A stretch of 64,000 bases of DNA from Myxococcales bacterium (GTDB lineage Bacteria > Myxococcota_A > Bradymonadia > UBA7976 > UBA1532): positions 1-64,000 of the forward strand of contig JACKDN010000032.1 of assembly GCA_020633465.1 (NCBI GenBank), written 5' to 3'. A model generated the notes under the pieces. The model ran no database searches, was not told where the DNA came from, and was given only the letters and a program-made list of their open reading frames with translations. Numbering within the stretch: the stretch's first letter is position 1; the number at the start of each line of letters is the position of its first letter. Of the stretch, positions 1 through 9,139 are shown in pieces. Both the position numbers and the translations under genes were made by a program.

Positions 1-142
1 CGTTGTAGACGCACACGGTCACCTTGGCGCCGGCGCAGTTGTGCACGTGGATCTGCTTCTTGTCCTTGTCCTTCGCCGCGGCCGGCGCCGCGAAGGCGAG
101 CAGGATGATCGCGGCGCACGCGGTCGTCTTCAGGAACGTCAT
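1..142 (-). CDS. small secreted protein, N-terminal part only
   Basis: The reading frame starts with ATG at 142 and runs off the left edge, so only about 47 residues are visible. The upstream strand has a G-rich Shine-Dalgarno (GGGGGG) five bases before the ATG. The N-terminus (MTFLKTTACAAIILLAFAAP) is a clear signal peptide ending near AAA, followed by a lysine/aspartate stretch and HVHNCAGAKVTVCVYN, where two cysteines could form a disulfide in a periplasmic or secreted domain. I do not recognise the family. It lies just downstream of the giant pentapeptide lipoprotein on the same strand, 24 bases away, so the two may be cotranscribed. Confidence 0.7.
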   Translation of the reverse strand, partial: MTFLKTTACAAIILLAFAAPAAAKDKDKKQIHVHNCAGAKVTVCVYN

Positions 143-166
143 CGAATCCCCCCAAGGATTGCTGCC

Positions 167-3100
167 TCAGCGGCAGGTGGTGTCGCACTGGGCGACGGTG
201 GCGCACGCCTCGAAGGTGGGCGTGCCGAAGGTGTCGTCGCGGGCCTCGAGGGCCGCGCGGAAGGTGTCGCAGATGAGGGCGCCGTCGAGGTCGGCGCGGC
301 GCAGCTCGGCGGCGGACACGCCGCACGCGCCGCGCAGATCGGCGTCGACGAGCGACGCGCCGGTCAGATCGACGTCGTTGAGCGCGACCCCGTCGAAGAC
401 GCTCTCGTCCAGGTTCGAGCCGGGCAGCCCGGCGTTGCGCAGGCACGTCCGCGTGAACGCTGCCCCCGTGAACCGACTCTGGCGCACGACGGCGTTCTGG
501 AAACGCACCTCGGTCAGATCGGCGCCGCTGAAGTCGGCGTCGCTCAGATCGGCGCCGAGGAAGTCCGCGCCGGTCAGATCGACGCTCGCGACGCTCAGCC
601 GCTGTCCGCTGACGTTGACGAACGACACGTCCGTCGCCGACGCGCCGACGCCCTCGCCCAGCCCCAGCGTCAGCCCGTCGACCAATGCTCCCGAGAAGTC
701 GGCGTCGTCGGTGTCGCCGCCGATGCGCACGCCCACCAGATCGGTGTCGCGGAAGGTGGCGCCGCGCATCGAGTTCACGCCCCGCGCGTCGAAGTTCACC
801 GCGTGCACGCGCGCCCCGTCCAGGCGTGCGCCCTCGAAGTCGCCGCGGAAGTAGCTCTGCTCGATGACCGCGTCGTCCAGCAGAGCCCCGGCCCACGACA
901 CCTCGGCGGCGTTCACCGCGAACAGGCGGACGCGCCGCAGCACCGTCGGCAGCAGCGTGCGTTCGATCGTCGCGCCGGTCAGATCGGCGTCGGTCAGGTT
1001 CGCGCCGGTCAGATCTGCGTCGCGCAGGTCCGCCTGCCGCAGCGACGCGCCGCGCAGGTCCGCGTCCACGAGCGTCTCGCCCGACAGGTCCATCCGCGAC
1101 AGATCGGCGCCGCGCAGACTGGCGCCGGTGAGATCGACGGCGTCGACGACCACCTCGATGAACGTGGCGCCGGCGAGGTTGGCGCCGCGCGCGGGGCTGT
1201 CGGTCAGCTCGATGCGATCGAGCACCGCGCCGACGAGGTTGGCGCCGTCGAGCCGCACGTCGTGCAACGTCGTCCGCGTCGCCGTGCACTCGGGCTGCAC
1301 GAAGGTCTGGTCGCCCCACGCGCACGCCGCCTCGCCCTCGGCGTGCAAGCCGTCCCAGGTGCAGGTGACCTCGATGGCGAGCGTCTCGGGCACCGCCTGC
1401 TCGCAGGCGCCCTCGTCCTCGACGCAGTGCTGGCCGTCCCACTGTGCCAGCAGGCAGCTCTGGGCCAGCGCGCGCTGCGAGACCCCGGGCGCGAAGCCCC
1501 GCTCGCAGACCGGCTGGTCGATGAGCGACGAGTTGCCCTCCCAAGGGCACGCCGCCCGGTACTCGAGGAAACGCCGGCAGACGAAGTAGGTCTCGGGCGA
1601 GCAATCGCTCGGCTGCGACACGCCGAGGCTCACCGTCTCGCCGATGGTGGTGCCCCGCAGCGTCGCGTCCGCGAGGTCGATGCCGGACATGGTCGAGCCG
1701 ACCAGGTTGGCGCCGTCGAACGCCGCCGCGTCGAAGCGCGTGCGGCAGAGGCAGTCTTCGGGTCCGTCTTGGCCGGCGCAGGCGCCGCCCTCGGCGTAAT
1801 CGCTCCACGGACGCAGATCCGCGCAGGCGGCCGTGGGCAGCTGGCGCATGTCCGATGTGTCGAGCACGGCGTTCACCAGCGACGCGCCGGTGCCCTGCGT
1901 GCCCCGCAGCCGCGTGCCCCGCAGCAGGCTGCCGGTCAGCTGCGCCCCGCGCAGGTCGGCGCCGTCGAGCGTCGCTTCGGACAAGTCGAGCAGCGTCAGA
2001 TCGACGTCCTCGAGGCACGTGAACCGCAGATCCGCGCCCCCCAAGCCGGCGCCCGACAGGTCGACCTGCTGCAGCTGAACGCCGGGCAGGAACGCGCCGC
2101 GCAGATCGGCCCGAGCGAAGAGCGCGCCGTCCAGCCGCACCGAGGCGCCGCCGCCCCCGCACGGCCGCGCCGCCCAGGGCTCGAGCGGCGCGCCCAGCTC
2201 GGGCCAGGCGCTGGCGGGATCGGCCGCGGGCACGCCGTTCACGAGGACCGCGTCCACGAAGATCGCGGCGGCCAGCCGCGCCGAGGTGAAGTTGGCCTGG
2301 CGGAAGTCGCCTCGCGCCAACCGCGCGCCGGCCAGATCGGCGGTGAAGAAGTCGGCGCCGACCGCGCTGACCCGTCGCAGATCCACGCCCGCCAGGCGGG
2401 CCCCGGTGAGGTTCGCGCCGTCGAGCGTCACGCCCGCCTCACCGCCCAGCACGGCCGCGGTGAGATCGGCGCCCACCAGGTTGGCGTCGGTCAGATCGAG
2501 GGGCGCGCCGGGACAGGCGGCGTCGCGCCCGGTGAAGTCGCCCCGCAGGATCGCGCCCCCCAGATCGGCGTCGACGACGCTGAGACCGGCCAGATCACAG
2601 GCGTCGATCGCGTGACCCTCGAGATCCAGCCGCGCCGCGGCCAGATCGCTCAGCGAGACGACCAGGTCGCCCAGCTCGGCCGTGGGCGACGTGAGGTCGA
2701 GCACGACCGGCGCCGGCGACGCCGTCGTGAACCCCGCGCGCTCGACGCGCACCGCGTAGGTGCCCTCGGGCAGACCGTCGAAGACGATCGCCTCGCCGTC
2801 GTCGAACGCGGCCTCGAGCGTCCGGCTCACCGGCCCGGTCAGCACCACGCGGGCGTAACGCTCCTGGGGCGGCAGCCACGCCGGCTCGACGCTCACCGTC
2901 AGCGCGATGCGCCCGTCGATGGGGTTGCGCAGCAGCGTCAGGTCGATGGGCGCGCCCCCCTCGTCCTCGAAACGCTCCTGCGGCGCGTCCCACAGCAACG
3001 GCCCGAGCGACTCGACGCCCTGATAGCCCTCGCGCGCGACGCGCAGGGCGTAACGCTCGTCGGGCGCGGCGCGCACGGTAAAGCGGCCGTCGGCGTCGGT

Positions 3101-5281
3101 CAGCGCGACGTCCAGCAACAGATCGGCGGGCTGCAGCCGGACCTCGACGGCGGTGCCGGCGTGGTCGGCGCGGTCGTCGAGGCGGACGGTCCCGCTCAGC
3201 GCCACCGCGCTGGCCGTCGTCGACACGTGCTGCAGGTCCAGCGTGCCCGCGAAGACCTCGCTGTCGGGGTCGAGCACCACCAGGCGTGACTCGGCGAGGT
3301 AGCCGGGCGCGCTGGCGCGCAGCCGGTAGCGGCCCGGCACCAGGTTGTCGATCAGCACGTCGCCCGCGGCGTCGGGGTTGACGCTGCGCAACGCTTCGTC
3401 GCCGGGCGGCTCGGTGAAGAGGCCCACGTCGACGGCCTGCAGGCGCGTGGGGGTCTGCAGGCGCCCCAGGCGAACGGTGGCGCGCACGGCGCCGCGTCGC
3501 GCCTCGAGCACGACGTCGGGGCCCGGTGAGTCCGCGTCGGCGGCGGCGTCGACGCCGCTGCGTTCGACCGCGTCGTAGCCGGGCGCGCTGAAGTCGAGCG
3601 TGTAGTTCGGGCGCGCGACCACCTCGAGGCGATAGGTGCCGCTGGGGCCCGTGAAGGTGACGAAGGGGAAGCCGCGGGCCTCGACCGCGATGCCGCTGTG
3701 ATCGCAGTCGTCGCCCTCGCAGTCGAGCCGCGCCGTGCCGGTGACGAAGGCGCGCGCGGCCGTGAGGTCGACCTCGAAGGTGATGGGATCCACCGGCGCC
3801 GCCTCGCCGGGATCCACGCGCACGTGGCGCCGCGCGCCCCCGAAGCCTTCGAGCGCGAAGGCCAGCTCGTAGTCGCCCGCGGGGACGTCCTCGAACTGAT
3901 AGCGGCCCTCCGCGTCGGGGGCGCGCAGCGCCACCTCGACGGTCGGCGCGGCGGCGTCGAAGAGCGTCACGGTGGCCTGAGGCAGCAGCTCGATCGCGTC
4001 GACCCCCGCGGCCAAGCCCACGCGCCCGCCGATCGAGCCGGGCAGGCCCGCCAGGGCCACCTCGGCGGGGTCGACCGCCAACTCGATGGGCTGCCCCGGC
4101 GCCGCGTCGATGGCTTCGGCCAGCCGCGCCGCGTCGAGCGTCGCGGTCGCGGTCTCGGCGTTGTAGCCCGTGCGGCTGAACTGGAGGGTGTAGGTCTCGG
4201 CCCGGGCCGGGGCCAGCAGCGCGAAGCCGCCGTCGGCGACGGTCTCGGTGCGCAGGGCCGTGTCGGCCAGGGCGACGCCGACGCCACCGTGCGTCGCACG
4301 ACCCACCAGGCGCGCGCTGCCCACCAGCCGCACCTGCAGGGGCAGCGGCTCGAGCTCGATCAGGCCGACCTCGGTCACCTCGCCCTGGCGCAGCGTGACG
4401 CTGCGCGTGTCGGGCACGAAGCCGTCGCGGCGCACCTCGAGCGAATAGGTGCCAGCCGCCAGCCCGTTGAGCGTGAAGACACCGTCCGCGTCCGGCCGAG
4501 CGTTGGCGACCACGGCGTCGCCCTCGAGCAGGCGCACGTCCGCGGCGGTGATCGCGTCGCCCGGCAGGCCCAGGTCGCCGCCCAGCCGCACCTGTCCGCG
4601 CAGCGCCGCCGGGGCGGCGGGCAGCGTCACCGGATCGAGCGTTCGCGCCTCGAGCTCGCCGAGCCCCTCGACGCTGCGCTCCACCAGCGGGTGGCCCGCG
4701 GCGCTGAAGCGGACGAGCGCGTCGCCGCCGCCGAGGGCCAGCGCGAAGCTGCCGTCGGCCGCGCTGACGGTCGCGTAGGGCGTACCGACCACCTGGATCA
4801 GCACGCCGCCGTGCGCGTCGGCCGCCGCGCCCTCGCGCGTCACGACGCCCTCGAGGGTCGCGTCGCGCCGGGCGCGCACGGGCAGCGCGCCGAGATCCAC
4901 GGCGCCCCCGAAGCCGATCACCACCACGCGCTCGTCGGCGGCGAAGCCGGTCAGCGCCACGCGCACGGTGTAGGTGCCGGGCCGCACCTCGGGGAAGGTG
5001 AAGGTTCCGTCGGCGTCGGCGGTGGTGGCGCCGGCGACGTCGCCCGGCGCGGCGGCGTCGTGCAGCTCGACGCGCGCCCCGTCCGCGGCCCCGGCAGCGA
5101 AGCCGGCAGGCATGGCCAGCCGGCCCTGCAGACGACCGGTCGCGTGGACGGTCGGCGGCGCGGCGGGATCGTAGGGGTTGGTGGCGTCGACGTCGCTGCA
5201 GGCGGTGGCCAACGCGCACCCGAGGAGGCAGAAGAGGGCGAGGACGACTCTCACACACGGCTCCGCTCGCGAAGCAGCCAT
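167..5281 (-). CDS. giant lipoprotein: carboxypeptidase-regulatory-like repeats plus pentapeptide repeats
   Basis: About 1,704 residues from ATG at 5281. I chose this start because it gives a short N-terminus, a hydrophobic stretch and a lipobox (LATAC) followed by SDVDATNPYDP; the frame is open upstream to 5380 but that extension would bury the signal. Residues of about 45-880 hold many Ig-like carboxypeptidase-regulatory-type units, recognisable by recurring DGxFxLxGLxxGTYxLxV motifs. From about 880 to 1,660 the chain changes to pentapeptide repeats (A-D/N-L-x-x type, such as ADLTGANL), expected to form a right-handed quadrilateral beta-helix. The helix is interrupted near 1,150-1,185 and 1,222-1,337 by cysteine-rich inserts. 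A lipid-anchored, surface or periplasmic structural role is inferred; no catalytic motif is visible. Confidence 0.85.
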   Translation of the reverse strand: MAASRAEPCVRVVLALFCLLGCALATACSDVDATNPYDPAAPPTVHATGRLQGRLAMPAGFAAGAADGARVELHDAAAPGDVAGATTADADGTFTFPEVRPGTYTVRVALTGFAADERVVVIGFGGAVDLGALPVRARRDATLEGVVTREGAAADAHGGVLIQVVGTPYATVSAADGSFALALGGGDALVRFSAAGHPLVERSVEGLGELEARTLDPVTLPAAPAALRGQVRLGGDLGLPGDAITAADVRLLEGDAVVANARPDADGVFTLNGLAAGTYSLEVRRDGFVPDTRSVTLRQGEVTEVGLIELEPLPLQVRLVGSARLVGRATHGGVGVALADTALRTETVADGGFALLAPARAETYTLQFSRTGYNAETATATLDAARLAEAIDAAPGQPIELAVDPAEVALAGLPGSIGGRVGLAAGVDAIELLPQATVTLFDAAAPTVEVALRAPDAEGRYQFEDVPAGDYELAFALEGFGGARRHVRVDPGEAAPVDPITFEVDLTAARAFVTGTARLDCEGDDCDHSGIAVEARGFPFVTFTGPSGTYRLEVVARPNYTLDFSAPGYDAVERSGVDAAADADSPGPDVVLEARRGAVRATVRLGRLQTPTRLQAVDVGLFTEPPGDEALRSVNPDAAGDVLIDNLVPGRYRLRASAPGYLAESRLVVLDPDSEVFAGTLDLQHVSTTASAVALSGTVRLDDRADHAGTAVEVRLQPADLLLDVALTDADGRFTVRAAPDERYALRVAREGYQGVESLGPLLWDAPQERFEDEGGAPIDLTLLRNPIDGRIALTVSVEPAWLPPQERYARVVLTGPVSRTLEAAFDDGEAIVFDGLPEGTYAVRVERAGFTTASPAPVVLDLTSPTAELGDLVVSLSDLAAARLDLEGHAIDACDLAGLSVVDADLGGAILRGDFTGRDAACPGAPLDLTDANLVGADLTAAVLGGEAGVTLDGANLTGARLAGVDLRRVSAVGADFFTADLAGARLARGDFRQANFTSARLAAAIFVDAVLVNGVPAADPASAWPELGAPLEPWAARPCGGGGASVRLDGALFARADLRGAFLPGVQLQQVDLSGAGLGGADLRFTCLEDVDLTLLDLSEATLDGADLRGAQLTGSLLRGTRLRGTQGTGASLVNAVLDTSDMRQLPTAACADLRPWSDYAEGGACAGQDGPEDCLCRTRFDAAAFDGANLVGSTMSGIDLADATLRGTTIGETVSLGVSQPSDCSPETYFVCRRFLEYRAACPWEGNSSLIDQPVCERGFAPGVSQRALAQSCLLAQWDGQHCVEDEGACEQAVPETLAIEVTCTWDGLHAEGEAACAWGDQTFVQPECTATRTTLHDVRLDGANLVGAVLDRIELTDSPARGANLAGATFIEVVVDAVDLTGASLRGADLSRMDLSGETLVDADLRGASLRQADLRDADLTGANLTDADLTGATIERTLLPTVLRRVRLFAVNAAEVSWAGALLDDAVIEQSYFRGDFEGARLDGARVHAVNFDARGVNSMRGATFRDTDLVGVRIGGDTDDADFSGALVDGLTLGLGEGVGASATDVSFVNVSGQRLSVASVDLTGADFLGADLSDADFSGADLTEVRFQNAVVRQSRFTGAAFTRTCLRNAGLPGSNLDESVFDGVALNDVDLTGASLVDADLRGACGVSAAELRRADLDGALICDTFRAALEARDDTFGTPTFEACATVAQCDTTCR

Positions 5282-5516
5282 CTTCGGCCGAACCGGGGGT
5301 CGAGGCACAGGACCGATCATGCCAAAGATCGCGACACATCGCGCCAGACGACGGCTGGCACGTCGGCGCAGGGCGACCAACGCTCACGTGCTCCCATGAA
5401 GCCACTTTGCGCGTCGTCGATGGCCGCCCGTTTCGGCTTGACCGCACACACCGACAGTGCCTAGCGTCACTCCTCTCGGATGCGACCCCACGACCACCCT
5501 CTCGGGAGGTGACTCC

Positions 5517-6362
5517 ATGAAGATCAGCCTCGTCCTGCTCGCGCTGGCTCTGCCTCTCGCGGCCCACGCGGACTTCGACAGCGACTTCGCCGACATCACG
5601 ACGGCCACGCCGTACAAGTCGTCCTACCTGCTCGCGGGCATCAGCGACGCCGCCTACGGCGACAGCGGGCAGCGCCAGAAGCGTTGGCGGCGGATGGGGC
5701 TCACGCAGGTCGCCTTCGAGAAGAAGGCCCGGGTGGGCGCCGAGGTGGTGATCGCGAAGTCGGACACCTACCTCATCGTGTCGGTGCGCGGCACGAAGAA
5801 CTGGAAGGACTTCGGCACCGACGCGGGGGCCAAGAAGGACAGCAAGCGTTTCAAGGCGGTCGACGCGCGGGTGCACAGCGGCTTCGCCGCGCACGCCGAC
5901 GCGCTGGCCGACTTCGTCGCGCGGACGGTGCAGGCCGAGAAGGGCAGCCGCAAGCTGTACCTCACCGGGCACAGCCTCGGCGGGGCCGTCGCCGCGCTGC
6001 TCGCCTACGACCTGCAGGTGAACCGCGGGGTGCAGGTGGACGGCGTGATGACCTTCGGCGCCCCGCGCGTGGGCGGCCAGGGCTGGGCGAGCAAGTACGA
6101 CCGGGTGCTGAAGACCCGAACGTGGCGCTGGATCAACCGGCACGATCCGGTGCCCCACGTGCCGAGCGGCAACAAGTGGAAGCACGTCGGCAAGCGGCAC
6201 ATCGTGCGCAAGCGCACGATCCACTTCGACGCGGGCAGCACGCCCGACGCCGACTTCGCGTCGAGCGATCACAAGATGCTTCAGTACTTGAGGCGCCTGT
6301 ACAACGGCATGCCCGCGGCCAGCCGCGCGGGGCTGCCGAAGCCCGGTGAGCTGGCGATCTGA
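5517..6362 (+). CDS. secreted class 3 lipase-family alpha/beta hydrolase
   Basis: 281 residues from ATG at 5517, preceded by GGGAGGTG at 5503-5510. The N-terminus (MKISLVLLALALPLAAHA) is a Sec signal peptide, so the enzyme is exported. The nucleophile elbow GHSLGG places the catalytic serine at residue 153; RHDP supplies Asp210 and SSDHKM supplies His252, the order and spacing of the class 3 lipase (fungal-type) triad. The preceding VSVRGTKNWKDFGTD resembles the family's oxyanion strand. It should hydrolyse an ester or acylglycerol, but the substrate cannot be read from sequence. It is transcribed divergently from the pentapeptide lipoprotein; the 235-bp gap between their starts must hold both promoters. 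Confidence 0.88.
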   Translation: MKISLVLLALALPLAAHADFDSDFADITTATPYKSSYLLAGISDAAYGDSGQRQKRWRRMGLTQVAFEKKARVGAEVVIAKSDTYLIVSVRGTKNWKDFGTDAGAKKDSKRFKAVDARVHSGFAAHADALADFVARTVQAEKGSRKLYLTGHSLGGAVAALLAYDLQVNRGVQVDGVMTFGAPRVGGQGWASKYDRVLKTRTWRWINRHDPVPHVPSGNKWKHVGKRHIVRKRTIHFDAGSTPDADFASSDHKMLQYLRRLYNGMPAASRAGLPKPGELAI

Positions 6363-6429
6363 CGCTTGCAGCGCCGCCGCCCGCGCCGATACACCTCCGA
6401 GCGAGCACCACGTCGCGCTCGGAGGTCCC

Positions 6430-6963
6430 ATGGGTCGCGTCCGCGTCTTCCTCGCCGTCTCGCTCGACGGCTTCATCGCTGGCCCCGGCGACGATCTCTC
6501 GTGGCTGCCCGCCGACGGTGAGCCCGGGCCGGGCGCCCTGACCCTCGATGCCTTCCTGGCCGACGTCGGCGCGATGCTGATGGGCCGACGCACCTACGAT
6601 GTCGTCGCGGGCTTCGACACGCCGTGGATGTACGGCGAGGTGCCGATCCTCGTCCCGACGCATCGACCGCTCGACCCCGCGCGGCCCACCGTGCGCGCCG
6701 TCGAAGGACCGATCGACGCGTTGCTCGACGAGGCGCTCGCCGTGGCCGGCGAGCGCGACGTCTACCTCGACGGCGGCCAGCTGGTGCAGCAGGCGCTGGC
6801 CGCCGATCGGATCGACGAGATGGTGCTGACGATGGTGCCGATCGTGCTCGGCGACGGCGTGCCGCTGTTCACCCGCCCGGCCGAGCCCCGCCGCTTCCGC
6901 TTCGGCCCGCCCGCGACCTACGGGCCGATGGTGCAGCTGACCGCGGCGCGGGACCGCGGCTGA
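6430..6963 (+). CDS. dihydrofolate reductase-family protein (RibD C-terminal-like)
   Basis: 177 residues from ATG at 6430, with GGAGG at 6421-6425. The opening RVRVFLAVSLDGFIAGPGDD and the later MLMGRRTYDVVAGF and YLDGGQLVQQAL are the signature blocks of the DHFR/RibD C-terminal superfamily: nucleotide-binding first strand, MGRxT helix and GG loop. Such stand-alone proteins usually reduce small heterocycles with NADPH, but most have no assigned substrate. No folate or riboflavin genes lie nearby, so neither role can be claimed. It follows the lipase by 67 bases in the same direction and has its own strong ribosome site. Confidence 0.82.
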   Translation: MGRVRVFLAVSLDGFIAGPGDDLSWLPADGEPGPGALTLDAFLADVGAMLMGRRTYDVVAGFDTPWMYGEVPILVPTHRPLDPARPTVRAVEGPIDALLDEALAVAGERDVYLDGGQLVQQALAADRIDEMVLTMVPIVLGDGVPLFTRPAEPRRFRFGPPATYGPMVQLTAARDRG

Positions 6964-6973
6964 GCCGCTCCGC

Positions 6974-7582
6974 TCACGGGCTGCCCATCAGCGCCTGGAG
7001 GCCGGCGAGCTGGTAGCGCCAGAAGTGACCCACCGCGTCGCGCAGATGGTCGGGATCGGGGTGGGCCCGCAAGACGTCGGCGAGCGTGTCGAGCGTCCGG
7101 GTGAAGACGGTCTCGAGGACGAAGCGCAGGGTCGGCGGCACCGGGCCCACGGTGGCTTCGCGGTGGCGCACCGCGCGCTCCACCATGTCGGCGATCATGG
7201 CCGGGCGCCGGTCGGCGTAGGGCGTGCCCTCGGCGCCGCGCATCAGCAGCACCGCGACCGGGCGATGCTCCACCCAGAAGGTCAGCAGGTCGCGGGCGGT
7301 GGCCGATCCGCGGGCGTCGGCGCCCGTCCAGTCGGGGCGCCCGGCGAGCTCGTCGAGGCGCGCGCCGAGGCGGCGCTGGAAGGTGTCGACCAGCGCGGGC
7401 GTGACGACGGCGTCGAACAGCGCGGCCTTGCCCGGGAAGTACTTGTAGAGGTTGCTCGCGCTGGTGCCGGCCCGGGCGGCGATGTCGGTCAGGCGGGCCG
7501 CCGGGAAGCCCTGATCGGCGAACACCTCGCCGGCGGCCGCCAGGATGCGCGCCCGCACCGACTCTTTCAGTCGCTGGGGCAC
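6974..7582 (-). CDS. TetR-family transcriptional regulator
   Basis: 202 residues from GTG at 7582, with GGAG about ten bases upstream. Residues of about 10-57 form the TetR DNA-binding domain: ARILAAAGEVFADQGF, then TDIAARAGTSASNLYKYFPG, ending in the usual KAALFDAV helix. The remainder is the variable ligand-binding domain. The start codon lies 16 bases inside the end of the upstream amidase gene, so the two are translationally coupled. A perfect 15-bp palindrome at the head of this operon (9019-9033) is the obvious candidate operator, implying autorepression relieved by a small molecule, perhaps an amide related to the amidase substrate. Confidence 0.88.
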   Translation of the reverse strand: MPQRLKESVRARILAAAGEVFADQGFPAARLTDIAARAGTSASNLYKYFPGKAALFDAVVTPALVDTFQRRLGARLDELAGRPDWTGADARGSATARDLLTFWVEHRPVAVLLMRGAEGTPYADRRPAMIADMVERAVRHREATVGPVPPTLRFVLETVFTRTLDTLADVLRAHPDPDHLRDAVGHFWRYQLAGLQALMGSP

Positions 7583-9003
7583 GCGAGGCTCCGGCTCAAC
7601 CGGTCCAGACGGTCAATCCACGGGGCGGCCCGCTCGAGCTGAAAGGCCAGACGCAGCAAGCGCGCGTCGGCGCCGCGCGGCGCGGCGAAGTGGCTGCCCA
7701 TCGGCAGCCCGGCGGCCGTCCAATGAAGCGGCACGCTCATCGCGCAGCCTCCGGCGAGGGACGCCACCACGGTGTAGGCGGCGACGCGGTTGACATGGTC
7801 CCGGAGGATCGCCGGATCGGCGGTGGGGGCGTACCGCCCGAGGGGGAAGGCGGCGAAGGGCACCGTGGGGCTGAGCAGCGCGTCGTAGGCGTTCAGCGCC
7901 GCCGCCGCGCGCTCGCCGGCGTCGGCCAGCGTGGCGACCGCCGCGGCCGGCCGGTCGGCGGACAGCGCGGCGGCGCGGCCGAGCAGGTGGCGCGTGTACG
8001 GCTCGAGGCGATCGGCGTCGTAGGCCGACCCCATCGCCGCGGCCATCTGGCCGGTCATGCCGGCCACGACCAGGGCGGTGAGATCGTGGAACGCGTCCGC
8101 CGTCGTCGTGCCGCCGACCTCGGGCCCCTCACACTCGACCACCTCGTGACCGAGCCGCGCGCAGAGGGCGACGGTCGCGTCGAGGGCGGCGAGCGCGTCG
8201 TCGTCGGGCAGCCGACCGAAGACGTCCCGCCGGTACCAGCCGATGCGCAGGCGCGCGGGCGGCGTGGCGGCGAGCGCCTCCGCCGAAGGCAGGGCGTCGG
8301 CGGTGGCGTCGGCCTCGGTGACGCAGAGCCACGCGGCGCTGTCCCGCACCGTGCGGCTGACGCAGTGATCGCTCAGCAGGGGTGCGGTGGGCATGCCGGG
8401 CGGCAGCCCCACCGAGGCCGTGCGATCGCGGCTGGGCTTGAAACCGAAGACCCCGCAGAACGACGCCGGCCCGCGGATGGATCCGCCGCCGTCCGACGCG
8501 TGGGCCACCGGGACGATGCCAGCCGCCACCGCGGCGGCCGAGCCGCCCGACGAGCCGCCGGCGGAGCGCTCGAGATCCCACGGGTTGCGCGTGGGGCCGT
8601 TGACCAGCGGCTCGGTCGTGCCGAGCAGGCCGAACTCCGACGTCGCGGTCTTGCCGATCACCACCAGGCCCGCCGCGTCGAGGGCGTCCGTGTAGGGCGA
8701 TCCCGCCGGGGCGACGTGACCCGCGAGCAGGCGCGAGCCGAACTGCGCCGGCAGGCCCGGATAGGCCAGCAGATCCTTCAGCAGCGTCGGCACGCCGGCG
8801 AAGGCACCGCGGCCCGCGCGCGGCGTCCGCTGGCGGGCCAGGCGGGGGTCGAAGGCGAAGAGCGCGTTGACGGCCGGGTTCGAGCGCTCGATGCGCGCCA
8901 GGGCCGCCTCGACGAGGTCCGCGGGCGACAGCTCGCCGCGGTCGACGGCCGCCGCTTGAGCCGTGGCGTCGAGGGTGAGGAGCGGCAGGTCGACGTCGTT
9001 CAT
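7567..9003 (-). CDS. amidase signature-family hydrolase
   Basis: 478 residues from ATG at 9003, chosen because GGTGGTGG lies just upstream; an in-frame ATG at 9015 would add four residues but has no ribosome site. It carries the Ser-Ser-Lys triad of the amidase signature family: Lys76 in GVPTLLKD, the cis-serine near 151 in AGGSSGGSAA, and the nucleophile near 175 in DGGGSIRGPAS. The C-terminal part (ALLSPTVPFAAFPLG) also fits the family. It hydrolyses an amide or carbamoyl bond; GatA seems unlikely because no gatB or gatC is present. First gene of an operon with an overlapping tetR, with a palindromic operator candidate directly upstream. Confidence 0.87.
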   Translation of the reverse strand: MNDVDLPLLTLDATAQAAAVDRGELSPADLVEAALARIERSNPAVNALFAFDPRLARQRTPRAGRGAFAGVPTLLKDLLAYPGLPAQFGSRLLAGHVAPAGSPYTDALDAAGLVVIGKTATSEFGLLGTTEPLVNGPTRNPWDLERSAGGSSGGSAAAVAAGIVPVAHASDGGGSIRGPASFCGVFGFKPSRDRTASVGLPPGMPTAPLLSDHCVSRTVRDSAAWLCVTEADATADALPSAEALAATPPARLRIGWYRRDVFGRLPDDDALAALDATVALCARLGHEVVECEGPEVGGTTTADAFHDLTALVVAGMTGQMAAAMGSAYDADRLEPYTRHLLGRAAALSADRPAAAVATLADAGERAAAALNAYDALLSPTVPFAAFPLGRYAPTADPAILRDHVNRVAAYTVVASLAGGCAMSVPLHWTAAGLPMGSHFAAPRGADARLLRLAFQLERAAPWIDRLDRLSRSLACPSD

Positions 9004-9018
9004 GGCCACCACCATTAG

Positions 9019-9033
9019 AGAATCAATGATTCT
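9019..9033. promoter_or_regulatory. candidate TetR operator, perfect palindrome
   Basis: AGAATCAATGATTCT has two perfectly complementary 7-base arms around one central base, in a locally AT-rich stretch of otherwise GC-rich DNA. It lies 15 bases upstream of the amidase ATG at 9003, where a bound repressor would block initiation. The size and symmetry match typical TetR sites, and the second gene of the operon is a TetR regulator. Confidence 0.65.
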
Positions 9034-9139
9034 TTTTTAGCTTCTACCGGTCCATCGCCCACCTGTCAACGCGACCGCTGGGCACCATCGACGCGCGCCG
9101 GCTACCATCCGCGGCCGCGATCACTCGGGAGGCGCGCGC

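Noticed and set aside
41..3289. A plus-strand open frame of about 1,080 codons
   Set aside because: Antisense shadow of the pentapeptide lipoprotein; the repeat structure of that gene keeps the opposite frame open.
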